DNA of 64,000 bases from Thalassotalea profundi (GTDB lineage Bacteria > Pseudomonadota > Gammaproteobacteria > Enterobacterales > Alteromonadaceae), in NCBI RefSeq assembly GCF_014653195.1, contig NZ_BNAH01000007.1, positions 263 to 64,262 of the forward strand. The letters run 5' to 3'. Below are positions 8,334 through 17,563 of the stretch, in pieces. Position numbers and translations under genes: made by a program. The notes under the pieces are model-generated. The model saw only the letters and a list, made by a program, of their open reading frames with translations, ran no database searches and was not told where the DNA came from. How positions within the stretch are numbered: the stretch's first letter is position 1; every line of letters begins with the position of its first letter.

Positions 8334-8828
8334 TTAAGATGTCTCTTTAATTACGAAGTCACAATTATTTCTAACTTGGTTTGCTGTTGATTTATTAATA
8401 TCTCTGCAGTGCTTTATATATCTAAATAACTCGATAGGGAATATATTGAATTGGTACTGTGGAAGTTGATATGCCTTTTTATTATACGTGCTAAACATAA
8501 CTCCAAGGGAGGATCGAGTAAAATAATATGATCAATTCATAAAGATATAACATCTCTTTCTTTGCTAAACAGTTCTTCAATAAAAATCAACTGGCTATTA
8601 CTCCCTATAATTAAAGACTTTAATGAATTGGCAAATTTAGGGGGGAATAAGTGATTGGTTGGCTCCATTTTTTAACCAAGCTTCCATGTTTACAGGATAA
8701 GTGTTTTCATCAATATGATCATCAAAAAGTAAAAATGGGCAATCGAATTTACTCGCTAACCTTTTTACAATTGTCGTTTTACCTGAGCCTGATACACCAC
8801 TGATCGCAATTACGATGTTTTTTTTCAT
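8334..8828 (-). pseudogene. decayed P-loop nucleoside/uridine kinase-like gene
   Basis: The intact first 63 codons encode KKNIVIAISGVSGSGKTTIVKRL with a perfect Walker A, then hit a stop in a six-C run (8640-8645 on the plus strand). Dropping one C restores IPPKFANSLKSLI and continues to FIEELFSKERDV. A TGA at 8537-8539 follows, then IDHIILLDPPLELCLARIIKRHI, a second frameshift near 8450-8465, and QFNIFPIELFRYIKHCRD...NNCDFVIKETS to a stop at 8334. The stitched reading frame (about 165 codons) looks like a complete small kinase with P-loop, lid and C-terminal helix. Three disabling lesions mean it is not functional. It may once have phosphorylated a nucleoside or other small substrate. Confidence 0.8.
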
Positions 8829-8853
8829 TTAATTTTACTTTTAGTAAAAATTG

Positions 8854-9729
8854 TTATTTAGTGAGTTCAAAATCTAATTTTCTCACTTTAACATTTACAC
8901 CTGCATTGGTTAATTCTTTAAAGAAGTTGTAAATATTACACTCAGGGACTTGTTTACAAATAATTTCATATTTTAAAATTGCAGCTTTACTGCTTTGTAA
9001 AGACGCTTGTTTCAGCCAAAATAACGCTTTATTTAAATTTTTTGGGGTGTATAAGGCATTTATATACATTTCTGCAAGGTTGATTTGGCCCTCGACATAA
9101 CCAAGCTCAGACGATTGCTGGAATAGTTCAAATGCCGTTTTAAAATTGATTTCGCTATGTTGCTCTATTAAGAATGCTTCCCCTTTGATATTTTCAGATC
9201 TACCGTAAATAAATGGACTTGCCGCAGGTTTCATTATCTCTGGACTTACTAGGTTTCCATATAACTTTTTGCGAGTAGGCCTTTTTGCTAAGTAAATAAT
9301 TTCACCTTGATGCATATTTCTAATTTTTGTAAGCGGTAAATTATAGCGTTTGGTTTCAAAGTAATCTTTGTAACTTAACTGACCGTATTTGATACTGTTA
9401 ATAGCTGAATGTTTTCGTTGATAATACAAACTACCATAGACTAATGTAATAATGTCTCCGGTAATATCGACAACTTTAGCAATTCTATACTTTTCAGTAG
9501 GTCTTAATTTATTGCTCAATAATCTAAAATCTAAAAAATATATATCATCTATTTTAGGTGCTGAGATGATAGCCAATGTTTGATGATTTTCTAATTGATA
9601 AGCACTATATTTTAGGTAGCCTAAATATAACCCAAGAACAAAAAGTAGTAGCGTAGGTATTTTTAATGGTATAGATAATTTAGGGAAACTTAAAATTTTT
9701 ATCTGCTTCATTGCTGCTTTAACATACAC
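8854..9729 (-). CDS. membrane-anchored Sel1-repeat protein
   Basis: 291 aa. One transmembrane helix at about residues 23-41 (IPTLLLFVLGLYLGYLKYS) suggests an inner-membrane anchor. The middle part (about 50-170) is strand-rich and unrecognised. Residues about 195-250 contain Sel1-type repeats: AFELFQQSSELGYVEGQINLAEMY and the next unit ALFWLKQASL. Sel1 repeats usually mediate protein contacts. An alternative start at Met7 would shorten it by six residues. It lies between the kinase pseudogene and the DUF2897 gene, 44 bases from the latter. Function unknown. Confidence 0.6.
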   Translation of the reverse strand: MYVKAAMKQIKILSFPKLSIPLKIPTLLLFVLGLYLGYLKYSAYQLENHQTLAIISAPKIDDIYFLDFRLLSNKLRPTEKYRIAKVVDITGDIITLVYGSLYYQRKHSAINSIKYGQLSYKDYFETKRYNLPLTKIRNMHQGEIIYLAKRPTRKKLYGNLVSPEIMKPAASPFIYGRSENIKGEAFLIEQHSEINFKTAFELFQQSSELGYVEGQINLAEMYINALYTPKNLNKALFWLKQASLQSSKAAILKYEIICKQVPECNIYNFFKELTNAGVNVKVRKLDFELTK

Positions 9730-9773
9730 TTTACTTTGTCCTTTTACTGTAAAATTAAAATTTGTTGTTAAAG

Positions 9774-9968
9774 TTATTTTTCCTGTTTAACACCTGAATT
9801 TGGTGGCATTTTGTGATCCGTTTTATGCGTTCGTGGGAGTGTTTCTTTTAGATCATTTAAGTTTTTTTTACGCATTGGAAGCTTAGCACTTTTATGAAAA
9901 GTATTTAAATTCCCCACAAAATACAAAGCTACAATAATTAAAATGATCCAAGCAAGCCAATTATCCAT
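9774..9968 (-). CDS. small membrane protein, DUF2897-like
   Basis: 64 aa with one N-terminal transmembrane helix (WLAWIILIIVALYFVGNL, residues 3-20) and a basic, polar C-terminal tail. Its ATG overlaps the end of the M15 peptidase gene, so the two are translationally coupled. The family assignment rests on size, topology and this position next to an M15 peptidase in related Alteromonadales. No function is known. Confidence 0.6.
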   Translation of the reverse strand: MDNWLAWIILIIVALYFVGNLNTFHKSAKLPMRKKNLNDLKETLPRTHKTDHKMPPNSGVKQEK

Positions 9969-10707
9969 GATCTTCCTTATTTATAGCATTATTGTCGAGA
10001 AGGTGTGTATGACAAATATTCGTAATATATTGCGTAAAAATACTGGTTAAGTTAGCTAAAATAGCTTTTTTACCGGAAATTTTACTCGTTCCAATTAAAT
10101 TAGCCAGTAATGGAAGGGTTAACTTATTTTCATATTGTTGCGCAAGTGGTTGAAAAGACATGTGCCATGGTTCTATTGCGATACCACCTCGATCTTGAGA
10201 GTAAGGAAAGAAAAAACCAAATTCATTAGCGTGTTGATCTAACCATTGGCTTAAAGGAAAGAAATAGCCTTGTTCTTGGTATTCCCATGGCTCAAGCTGT
10301 AGAGATTTACCATTAGGTAATAAGTTAGTGGCGTAAACATCAATATCTGTCCCCCAGTGATGTCTGCTTGCCCCTGGTAAAGCAGAATAAGTCAAAATAG
10401 CCATCACTTTATCTGTTTCGTTTAAGTGGTCTAGCTCAATAATATTATTGTGCTTATCTCTAACGGCTAGCTCGCCATTAAATTTTTTATTCCAAATGCT
10501 AAGTTGGCGATCAAAGCTACGATATCCGCTGGCGATGGATAATTCAAAGCCAGATTGTTTAGCATGACTTACCAAATCTTTCCAAGCAGATAACATATCA
10601 TTATGAATAGCTAACTTTGGAGATAACCAGCTTAAGTGGTACTCATCTTGGCCAACGACTTGTGCGTTACGTATTAAGAGTTTGTTCACACGTTTATCAT
10701 CCAACAA
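9961..10707 (-). CDS. M15-family D-alanyl-D-alanine carboxypeptidase (VanY-like)
   Basis: 248 aa. The zinc ligands of the M15B family are visible: SGYRSFDRQ, then HHWGTDIDVYA (His and Asp) and EPWHMSF (catalytic Glu and final His). This family trims D-Ala or cross-links from peptidoglycan stems. No signal peptide is evident, unusual for an enzyme acting on the wall, though many family members in these bacteria look the same. The start is either TTG at 10707, next to the dapE stop, or GTG at 10689 with GGAT upstream. It follows dapE directly and overlaps the DUF2897 gene, giving yffB-dapE-M15-DUF2897. The link with dapE (diaminopimelate for the wall) is functionally sensible. Confidence 0.82.
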   Translation of the reverse strand: MLDDKRVNKLLIRNAQVVGQDEYHLSWLSPKLAIHNDMLSAWKDLVSHAKQSGFELSIASGYRSFDRQLSIWNKKFNGELAVRDKHNNIIELDHLNETDKVMAILTYSALPGASRHHWGTDIDVYATNLLPNGKSLQLEPWEYQEQGYFFPLSQWLDQHANEFGFFFPYSQDRGGIAIEPWHMSFQPLAQQYENKLTLPLLANLIGTSKISGKKAILANLTSIFTQYITNICHTHLLDNNAINKEDHG

Positions 10708-10708
10708 C

Positions 10709-11857
10709 TTAAGTTTTAGGTGTTAATACGTTAACGAGTGTTTGATAATAAATATCAGCTAACAAGTTAAGGTCTTCGCAGGCGACACATTCATTCACTT
10801 GATGTATAGTTTTATTACAAGGCCCTAATTCAATAACTTGAGCTCCTGTTGGTGCAATAAAGCGTCCGTCTGAAGTACCTCCTGATGTTGAAAGTTCAGT
10901 TGTGATCCCAGTAATTGACAAGATGGCTTCTTCTACCGCGCTAACAAATAAACCTGGTTCAGTAATAAAGGGCTTACCGTTATAGGTCCATTTTATTTCA
11001 TAATCAAGTTGGTGTTCGGTCATTACCGCATTAACTTTATCCACAATAGTTTGATCATCTAATTCTGTACTATAGCGAAGATTAAACCACGCGGTAAGGT
11101 GTCCAGGGACTACATTTGTTGCACCAGTGCCAGATTGGATATTCGATATTTGAAAACTGGTTTCTGGAAAATAATCATTGCCTGTATCCCAATGGCTTTG
11201 ACTTAATTGAGCGAGTGCTGGCATGGCTAAATGAATAGGGTTTTTTACATGATCTGGGTATGCTACATGGCCTTGTTTTCCATGAATGTCTATTTCACCT
11301 GAAATAGAGCCACGACGACCATTTTTAATAATATCACCAACTTTATAAGTACTTGATGGCTCTCCTACAATACAATAATCTATTTTCTCGTTACGAGCTT
11401 CTAATGTATCGATTACGCGGGTAGTACCATTAATAAATGGGCCTTCTTCATCGCTCGTAATTAGAAAGGCGATAGAGCCTAGGTGATCGGGGTGATCATT
11501 AACAAATTTTTCTGTGGCGATAACCATGGCTGCTAAGCTACCTTTCATATCGGCGGCACCACGACCATAAAGCATCCCATCAATAATAGTAGGCTCAAAA
11601 GGCGGTGTCTGCCACAACTCAAGATTACCCGCAGGCACAACATCGGTATGTCCAGCGAAACAAAATACTGGTGACGTTGAACCTTTACGAGCCCATAAAT
11701 TGGTCGTGTCTTCAAATACCATTGTTTCGTTATTAAAGCCTAACGGTTCAAGGATATTTAGCATTAATGCTTGGCAACCTGCGTCTTCTGGAGTTACAGA
11801 AGGGCGAGAAATTAATGCTTTGGCAAGAGATATTACGTTAGTTTCAATTGTGGCCAT
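10709..11857 (-). CDS. dapE: succinyl-diaminopimelate desuccinylase
   Basis: 382 aa, family length about 375. M20 dizinc peptidase fold: [11 protein letters not shown] (H70, D72), GRGAADMKG (D103 bridging) and TSDEEGP (E137/E138), then the dimerisation domain and the C-terminal His in NKTIHQVNE. It hydrolyses N-succinyl-LL-diaminopimelate in lysine and peptidoglycan precursor synthesis. Its ATG overlaps the yffB stop as TAATG. The yffB-dapE order is the same as in E. coli. Confidence 0.96.
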   Translation of the reverse strand: MATIETNVISLAKALISRPSVTPEDAGCQALMLNILEPLGFNNETMVFEDTTNLWARKGSTSPVFCFAGHTDVVPAGNLELWQTPPFEPTIIDGMLYGRGAADMKGSLAAMVIATEKFVNDHPDHLGSIAFLITSDEEGPFINGTTRVIDTLEARNEKIDYCIVGEPSSTYKVGDIIKNGRRGSISGEIDIHGKQGHVAYPDHVKNPIHLAMPALAQLSQSHWDTGNDYFPETSFQISNIQSGTGATNVVPGHLTAWFNLRYSTELDDQTIVDKVNAVMTEHQLDYEIKWTYNGKPFITEPGLFVSAVEEAILSITGITTELSTSGGTSDGRFIAPTGAQVIELGPCNKTIHQVNECVACEDLNLLADIYYQTLVNVLTPKT

Positions 11858-12201
11858 TAGTTAAATAACTCTTGATATTGTTGCTCCTTGAAGCCGACAT
11901 GTAATGTGTTGTTGATTAATAATACGGGGCGCTTAATTAATGTGGGTTGTTCAAGCACAATATTCTTAAAGGTATTTTCGTCTAAATTTTTCTTAATGCT
12001 CTCATCTAAAGCACGAAAAGTCGTACTACGTTTGTTTAATAATAACTCCCAATCTATCAGTTGAGTAAATTTGTTAATTAATGTGGTGTTTATGCCATTG
12101 ACTCTAAAATCATGAAATTCATAGTTAATGTTGTTGTTATCTAACCATTTCAGTGTTTTTTTAACGGTATCACAATTTTTAATACCATAAATTACAGTCA
12201 T
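11857..12201 (-). CDS. yffB: ArsC/Spx-family reductase YffB
   Basis: 114 aa thioredoxin-fold protein. It starts [18 protein letters not shown], with a single Cys at the active-site position, and has the [10 protein letters not shown] and IKRPVLLI segments of the YffB branch of ArsC-like proteins. True arsenate reductases have additional arginines, and no ars genes are present, so arsenate reduction is unlikely. It may be a glutathione-dependent thiol reductase. It is translationally coupled to dapE, as in enterobacteria. Confidence 0.85.
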   Translation of the reverse strand: MTVIYGIKNCDTVKKTLKWLDNNNINYEFHDFRVNGINTTLINKFTQLIDWELLLNKRSTTFRALDESIKKNLDENTFKNIVLEQPTLIKRPVLLINNTLHVGFKEQQYQELFN

Positions 12202-12776
12202 AAAATTCCTTTGAATTTATCTATTTAACAAGATAGTGAATTAGCCTATTTAGCAGATGTTGCTAGTGCTATTACCGACCGAAATAATTATTAATTACGG
12301 GACAACATTTGATGCTGGGTAAAGCGGTAAAAAAAGCCATTTAATTAAAGAATAACTATACCTATTTCTCAGGGTAACCACTAGAGCAAGACTGATATTT
12401 TATATATTTGGTCAATAAGTATGAAGCTTTATTACGATAATATTGTGTAAATACGTGTTTGTTTATTTATTTTTAGTAAAAGGTAGATAAAAATAAGTTT
12501 AATGATGGTTTAATTGCCTAAAAACAAAGATGATTATTTATTATTTTTAATAATACTATCCACAAAAGCTGTGGATATCATTGTGAGCAACCTTTGTTTA
12601 TCTGTGTATCTTATTGTTATAGTTTAATTAATTTGGTCGTTTGTTTTTTGGCTAGCTAAAAAATAAACGACCAATGATTGAGAGTTTATAAAAACACCAA
12701 CTTAAGTCAAATAAGTGATTTTTATATCAAATATGCCACTAATGTCTGTATTTTAAGCATTAAATTTACGTATTAT
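12202..12776. other. 575-bp intergenic region with two strong inverted repeats
   Basis: No credible gene was found between yffB and the end of pta. It holds two inverted repeats. The first, at 12557-12577, is TATCCACA / TGTGGATA, which reads as two facing DnaA-box-like sites 5 bases apart. The second is a 17-bp near-perfect hairpin at 12633-12674. The latter may end transcription from pta, which is read from the opposite strand and stops 100 bases away. Confidence 0.5.
12633..12674 (-). terminator. long stem-loop downstream of pta
   Basis: Arms TTGGTCGTTTGTTTTTT (12633-12649) and AAAAAATAAACGACCAA (12658-12674) pair except for one G:T position, with an 8-nt loop GGCTAGCT. It lies about 100 bases past the pta stop. 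It could terminate pta-ackA or be the end of an unannotated small RNA on either strand. Confidence 0.5.
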
Positions 12777-14888
12777 TTAAAATTTAGCTTGAATTGCTGT
12801 TAATGCAATGGTGTAAACAATATCATCAACAAGAGCACCTCTTGATAAGTCATTTACGGGTTTACCCATTCCTTGAAGCATTGGTCCAATACTGACCAAG
12901 TCAGCAGATCGTTGTACTGCTTTATAAGTCGTATTACCGGTATTTAAATCTGGAAATATGAACACATTGGCTTTGCCTGCAACAGGACTATTTGGGGCTT
13001 TAGTTTTTGCTACGTTTTCCATAATAGCGGCATCATATTGTAATGGACCATCTATTATTAAGTCAGGTCGTTTCTCTTGGGCCAGTTTAGTTGCGAGCTT
13101 AACTTTTTCCACATCGGCGCCGTGACCAGATGTTCCTGTGCTATAGCTAATCATTGCTACTTTAGGCTCTATCCCAAATTGTATTGCTGAATCAGCAGAT
13201 TGAATAGCTATATCAGCAAGTTGTTCTGCATTCGGCTCAGGGTTTATTGCACAATCCCCATATATCAATACTTGTTCGGGTAATAGCATGAAAAATATTG
13301 AAGAAACTAGAGAGCTGTTAGGAGCTGTTTTAATTAATTGTAGTGCTGGGCGAATTGTATTTGCTGTGGTGTTTACGGCACCAGAGACTAATCCATCTAC
13401 TTGCCCTAGCTTTAACATTAAAGTGGCAAGCACTACATTGTCTTTTAATTCTTGCTGGGCAACCACTTCAGTCATGCCTTTATGTTTTCTTAGCTCAACT
13501 AAAGGATTAATGTAATTATCTCTAATTAATTCGGGGTCGGTAATAATTAAACCAGAGGGTAAATTAATACCTTGTTGCTCAGCTATTTTGAGAATTTGTT
13601 CTTTATTTCCTAGTAATTGGCAACGGGCAATGCCTCGTTCTGCACATATAGCCGCAGCTTTTATTGTTCTTACATCGGTACCTTCAGGTAATATAATTAA
13701 TTTATTTGCTTGTTTTGCTAACTCCGTTAATTTATGCCTGAACGCTGGCGGTGACATAGGATTTAGATGAGGTGCAATTTTAGATAATTGATCAACCCAT
13801 ACTGGAGACAAGTTATCTGCTATATATTGTTTTACTCTTTCTTGACGTTGTATATCATCTTGAGGTAATTCTGGCGTAAAGTTCATTAGGTGACGAGATG
13901 TTTGCCAAGTATCAGATGGTACAGATAGTACAGGTAAACCAGCGGCTAAGGCGTGATCGCATAGTTCCATAATGCTTTTATTCGGTAGATAGCCATTAGT
14001 TAGTAATAAAGCGCCGACTTTTGTTCCATTTAAAGCTGATAAGCAAGTGGCAATAATTATATCGGTTCGGTCACCTGGCGTCACCACTAAACGTCCTGGT
14101 TGTATATGACTTACTAAGTTGCTTACACTTCTCGCACAAAAGCTAATACTACGAATGCGGCGATGCTCCATGTCTCCAGCATTTATCACTGTAGCGTCTA
14201 AATAATTGGCGATATCTATGACTCTTGGTGCAATTAAATCAATTTCCCAAGCGATAGTCCCTAATAAGCTAAAGTGATTATGTTTAAAAATAGATAAATT
14301 AAGCCAAGGGGTTAAATCTGGATTAACCTCAAATTCATGTTCACGAGGGAGTAAGCCAAACTCATCTTTATCAGGAGAATTTATTTTGTTGATAATGCAA
14401 CCGAGTAACTTTGGGTTTTTTAAACCACCAAAAGTAGCTGCGCTGACTTCAATTCTGTCTTCAAACTCTTCTTCATTATCGCTGTCTGGAGATGCGACTA
14501 GTACTATATTACTTGAAAGTGCTTGTGCTACTTCTTTATTGATTCTTCCTGCATACGGCTGGCGTGTCGTTGGAATTAAACCTTCAATTATGACTAAATC
14601 GTATTCTTTACTAAAATTATTATAGTTGGCAACTATTTGCTCTAATACCACATCATGCTGTCCGTCACCCATTTTTTCTTCTACATAACTTAAGGTGATT
14701 GACAAGTCGTTACCAGACCAACTAATGGTTTGGTTCTTATTTGAAAGTGAGTTTCTAGAAGGTTGGCTAATCGGTTTAAAATGACCAACTTTAATGCCTT
14801 TTTGCTGACAGGCATGCATTAGCCCAAGGGTTACACTTGTAAGTCCAACACCAAAACCTACGGGTATTAACATTAAACGATTTGACAT
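12777..14888 (-). CDS. pta: phosphate acetyltransferase
   Basis: 703 aa, long three-domain Pta. The N-terminal P-loop-like ATPase domain starts MLIPVGFGVGLTSVTLGLM, a DRTGG-type middle domain includes VVTPGDRTDII (about 265-275), and the C-terminal PTA catalytic domain (about 385-700) has ILPEGTDVRTIKAA, SYSTGTSGHGADVEKV and VFIFPDLNTGNTTYKAVQR. It interconverts acetyl-CoA and acetyl phosphate. ackA lies one base upstream, so the pair forms the acetate overflow/acetyl-phosphate pathway, with order and strand as in E. coli. Confidence 0.97.
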   Translation of the reverse strand: MSNRLMLIPVGFGVGLTSVTLGLMHACQQKGIKVGHFKPISQPSRNSLSNKNQTISWSGNDLSITLSYVEEKMGDGQHDVVLEQIVANYNNFSKEYDLVIIEGLIPTTRQPYAGRINKEVAQALSSNIVLVASPDSDNEEEFEDRIEVSAATFGGLKNPKLLGCIINKINSPDKDEFGLLPREHEFEVNPDLTPWLNLSIFKHNHFSLLGTIAWEIDLIAPRVIDIANYLDATVINAGDMEHRRIRSISFCARSVSNLVSHIQPGRLVVTPGDRTDIIIATCLSALNGTKVGALLLTNGYLPNKSIMELCDHALAAGLPVLSVPSDTWQTSRHLMNFTPELPQDDIQRQERVKQYIADNLSPVWVDQLSKIAPHLNPMSPPAFRHKLTELAKQANKLIILPEGTDVRTIKAAAICAERGIARCQLLGNKEQILKIAEQQGINLPSGLIITDPELIRDNYINPLVELRKHKGMTEVVAQQELKDNVVLATLMLKLGQVDGLVSGAVNTTANTIRPALQLIKTAPNSSLVSSIFFMLLPEQVLIYGDCAINPEPNAEQLADIAIQSADSAIQFGIEPKVAMISYSTGTSGHGADVEKVKLATKLAQEKRPDLIIDGPLQYDAAIMENVAKTKAPNSPVAGKANVFIFPDLNTGNTTYKAVQRSADLVSIGPMLQGMGKPVNDLSRGALVDDIVYTIALTAIQAKF

Positions 14889-14889
14889 T

Positions 14890-16092
14890 TTACATTCCTT
14901 TATTGATAAGCAAGTGTTGTGTTTGTTCTGCGATTACCCATTCTTCATTCGTGGGTATTACCCAGCAAGGTCTACTGGTTGTATCATTTATATTTCCCTG
15001 TTTTCCAAAGCGAATTTCTTCATTTAATTGTTCATTTGCTTTAAAACCAAGGAGGGATAACTGATTAAGAATAAGACTTCTGATTGTGTTTGAGTTTTCA
15101 CCAATGCCACCAGTAAAAATTAACCCATCGAGATTGTCTAAACTAGCACTAAAGCTGGCAATTTTTTTGGCAATACGATAACAGAATACATCTATGGCAA
15201 GTTTAGCGCGTTTGTTTCCGGCTAATAATTGTTCTTCAATGGTGCGGCAATCATTACTGATCCCAGAAATGCCAAGTAGCCCACTTTCTTTATTTAGCAG
15301 GGTATTGACTTGGTCTAACGAATAGCCTAATTGTTCTACAAGGTAAAAAATAATGCTGGGATCGATGTCACCACTTCGAGTTCCCATTACCACTCCTTCA
15401 AGTGGAGTAAAGCCTAAACTAGTATCAACACTCTTCCCATTAACGATAGCACTGATACTACAACCATTCCCTAAATGTGCGCTAATAAAATTGCACTGCT
15501 CTAGTGGCTTTTGTAGTAATGAGCTGGCTCGTTGTGTGACAAAGTAATGGCTGGTGCCATGAAAGCCATAGCGTCGTATGCCATGTTCTTGATATAAATT
15601 GTAAGGTAGACCATAAATATAAGCTTTTTCAGGCATAGTTTGATGAAAAGCAGTATCAAAAATAGCCACTTGCAATAAATGTGAAAATACTTTCTCGGTT
15701 GCTTCAATGCCGACTAAGTTAGCAGGATTATGCAATGGTGCTAATTTAGCTAATTTAGCTATTTCATTTTTTACTTGAGGAGTAATTAATGTTGGTTGAT
15801 GATACTTTTCTCCCCCATGCACGACGCGATGACCAATAGCTGTAATTTGTTCAAATAGATTATTCTTAGTTATAAAATTAACTAGCTCAACAATAGCAGT
15901 GTTATGATCAAAAGGGGGTAGAAGTGCTAATACTTGTTTTTCTCCATTTACTTTGAAGCTAATGTTTGCATTATCTGATAAAAGGCATTGGGCGATACCA
16001 TTTAAACTTTCTTCACCTGTTTTAGGGTCCATTAAAGAAAATTTTAAAGATGAACTGCCACAATTTATCACTAAAATTAAAGGTTTTTTCAT
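14890..16092 (-). CDS. ackA: acetate kinase
   Basis: 400 aa from the ATG at 16092 (MKKPLILVINCGSSSLKFSL), the same length as E. coli AckA. The frame is open to 16200 but the extra 36 residues are not conserved-looking and cover a palindrome. ASKHA-fold motifs: INCGSSSLKF, the HRVVHGG segment (substrate binding), FDTAFHQTMP, GFHGTSH, HLGNGCS and FTGGIGEN. It converts acetyl phosphate and ADP to acetate and ATP. It is followed immediately by pta and is divergent from yfbV. The palindrome at 16097-16130 overlaps the untranslated leader. Confidence 0.96.
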   Translation of the reverse strand: MKKPLILVINCGSSSLKFSLMDPKTGEESLNGIAQCLLSDNANISFKVNGEKQVLALLPPFDHNTAIVELVNFITKNNLFEQITAIGHRVVHGGEKYHQPTLITPQVKNEIAKLAKLAPLHNPANLVGIEATEKVFSHLLQVAIFDTAFHQTMPEKAYIYGLPYNLYQEHGIRRYGFHGTSHYFVTQRASSLLQKPLEQCNFISAHLGNGCSISAIVNGKSVDTSLGFTPLEGVVMGTRSGDIDPSIIFYLVEQLGYSLDQVNTLLNKESGLLGISGISNDCRTIEEQLLAGNKRAKLAIDVFCYRIAKKIASFSASLDNLDGLIFTGGIGENSNTIRSLILNQLSLLGFKANEQLNEEIRFGKQGNINDTTSRPCWVIPTNEEWVIAEQTQHLLINKGM

Positions 16093-16096
16093 AAAA

Positions 16097-16130
16097 TGAT
16101 TAACTATCTCAACATGTTGATAGTTAATCA
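16097..16130 (-). promoter_or_regulatory. nested palindrome in the ackA leader
   Basis: Perfect 12-bp arms TGATTAACTATC and GATAGTTAATCA around 10 bases, and inside it a second palindrome TCAACATGTTGA (16109-16120). It ends five bases before the ackA ATG. It could be an operator or an RNA hairpin that occludes the start. TTGAT/ATCA elements recall FNR half-sites, but the spacing is not the FNR spacing. Confidence 0.5.
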
Positions 16131-16262
16131 TAGCTTTTTTAAATTTAAATGTTTTGATATCACGCAATTTTATTAAATTTTTAGACAAAATTTTCATCAT
16201 TTCTCTAATTTTTACTGAGAATATGCTATCTTTTTAGCAAGAGTTACGATATTTTGTTGCCT

Positions 16263-16694
16263 ATGAATATGAGTGTAATAGAAATTTTTAAATTAGGCCG
16301 GAAGTATATGGAGTTATGGCCTAAAAAAGCAGAGCTTAACCATTATTTTGATGAGTATCGTGCGGTACAAATAGGTCGATTAGTTTATCGATATTTGCCG
16401 GCCATGGCGTTATTTGTTTTAATTATGCAGTTATATTTTGGTGGGGCTGATATTCTTGCTCAGGCGTTAGTATATTTCTTGTTTTTATTAAGTATTCCTC
16501 TACAGGCTGTTGTTATGTTAGGTGTCAAAGCTGACAAATTTTTACCGCCTGCTTTAGCTGATTGGTATAGAAGAGGGGTTGCTAAAGTTAATGAGCAAGA
16601 TGGTGATATTAAACTTTCTATTAGAAGACCTCGTTATTTAGATTTAGCAACATTATTAAATGTTAGTTACGCTAATTCTCGATACCGGTTATAG
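16263..16694 (+). CDS. yfbV: UPF0208 membrane protein YfbV
   Basis: 143 aa from ATG 16263; a TTG at 16254 is a possible earlier start with GAG at a suitable distance. Two transmembrane helices (about residues 45-62 and 69-90: PAMALFVLIMQLYF and ALVYFLFLLSIPLQAVVML), then LPPALADWY and a soluble tail, match the UPF0208 pattern, including the N-terminal GRKYMELWPKKAEL block. YfbV is an inner-membrane protein reported in E. coli to influence Ter macrodomain organisation. It is divergent from ackA-pta exactly as in E. coli. Confidence 0.88.
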   Translation: MNMSVIEIFKLGRKYMELWPKKAELNHYFDEYRAVQIGRLVYRYLPAMALFVLIMQLYFGGADILAQALVYFLFLLSIPLQAVVMLGVKADKFLPPALADWYRRGVAKVNEQDGDIKLSIRRPRYLDLATLLNVSYANSRYRL

Positions 16695-16750
16695 TTATAG
16701 CCTTCTTTAGTTCATTTGACTAAATTATAAAGTGCTTATTTTATTAAATT

Positions 16751-17563
16751 TTATATCTTTTGATATAAGCGAATGATGAAGTCAGCTTGGCAATTGAAAT
16801 TTCGTTGTTGCGACAAAGCACTTAAGGCCTCTTTTGAAGCTTTAAACGCAAATGGGGTCATAGATAATAAATTTAAAGCATCATCTGGTGTGTTTAATGT
16901 CATTTGGTAAGCTATTCGTTGTTCATCAATTAATTTTAACGATTGAATTACTTCCTTTTCATCATCATGCTCCTTTGCTGACTGATAGATTATTTCCTTT
17001 AATTCAAATAAGTGGCGCTTACCAGGCGTGACTGTAACTAAATAACCTTGTTCAGCTAAAACACGGGTAAATTCTTGTTCTAAAATGGGAGCATAGACTG
17101 AAATCATCCAATTAAAATAGTGATCTGCAAACGGAAGGTGAGAGAGAGTTGCCACGCTAAAATAAACCTCTTTATATTTTTTCGAGGCTTTTTTAATCGC
17201 TTCTTTTGCAATATCAACACCGTATACTTGATTAGTGGTATTAATATGTTGATGAGTATAATAACCTTCCCCACATCCTGCATCTAATATCTTAGCCTTA
17301 CATAATGCGTATTCTTGTTGTAAAGCGAGGAGTTTATTGACCAAAGGTTGATAATAACCTTGTGATAAAAAGTCGCGTCTAGCATTAACCATGGCTTTGT
17401 TATCGCCTGGCTGTTTTGAATGTTTAAGTTGAACCGGCAATAGGTTCACATAGCCTTCTTTAGCTTGATCAAAACAATGATTATTGATGCAAGCATAAGT
17501 CGGCTGTTGGTAGGTTAATTCAGCTTTACATATAGGGCAAAGATACTCTGCAAGTCTTTTCAT
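16751..17563 (-). CDS. rlmA: 23S rRNA (guanine-N1)-methyltransferase RlmA
   Basis: 270 aa. The N-terminal zinc-binding module C9-x2-C12 ... C25 and HC near 29-30 (CPICKAEL, YACINNHCF) is diagnostic of RlmA, followed by a Rossmann SAM domain with ILDAGCGEGYYTH (about 93-105) and YGVDIAKEAIK. It methylates 23S rRNA helix 35 (G745 in E. coli). ISVYAPI matches the family's variant of motif IV. Its ATG overlaps the xthA stop as TAATG, so the two are co-translated. Confidence 0.9.
   Translation of the reverse strand: MKRLAEYLCPICKAELTYQQPTYACINNHCFDQAKEGYVNLLPVQLKHSKQPGDNKAMVNARRDFLSQGYYQPLVNKLLALQQEYALCKAKILDAGCGEGYYTHQHINTTNQVYGVDIAKEAIKKASKKYKEVYFSVATLSHLPFADHYFNWMISVYAPILEQEFTRVLAEQGYLVTVTPGKRHLFELKEIIYQSAKEHDDEKEVIQSLKLIDEQRIAYQMTLNTPDDALNLLSMTPFAFKASKEALSALSQQRNFNCQADFIIRLYQKI

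Noticed and set aside
16109..16130. FNR box before ackA
   Set aside because: TTGAT and ATCA elements are present but the spacing does not match TTGAT-N4-ATCAA.
16093..16200. 36-residue N-terminal extension of ackA
   Set aside because: The conserved AckA start is at 16092 and gives 400 aa; the extension overlaps the palindrome.
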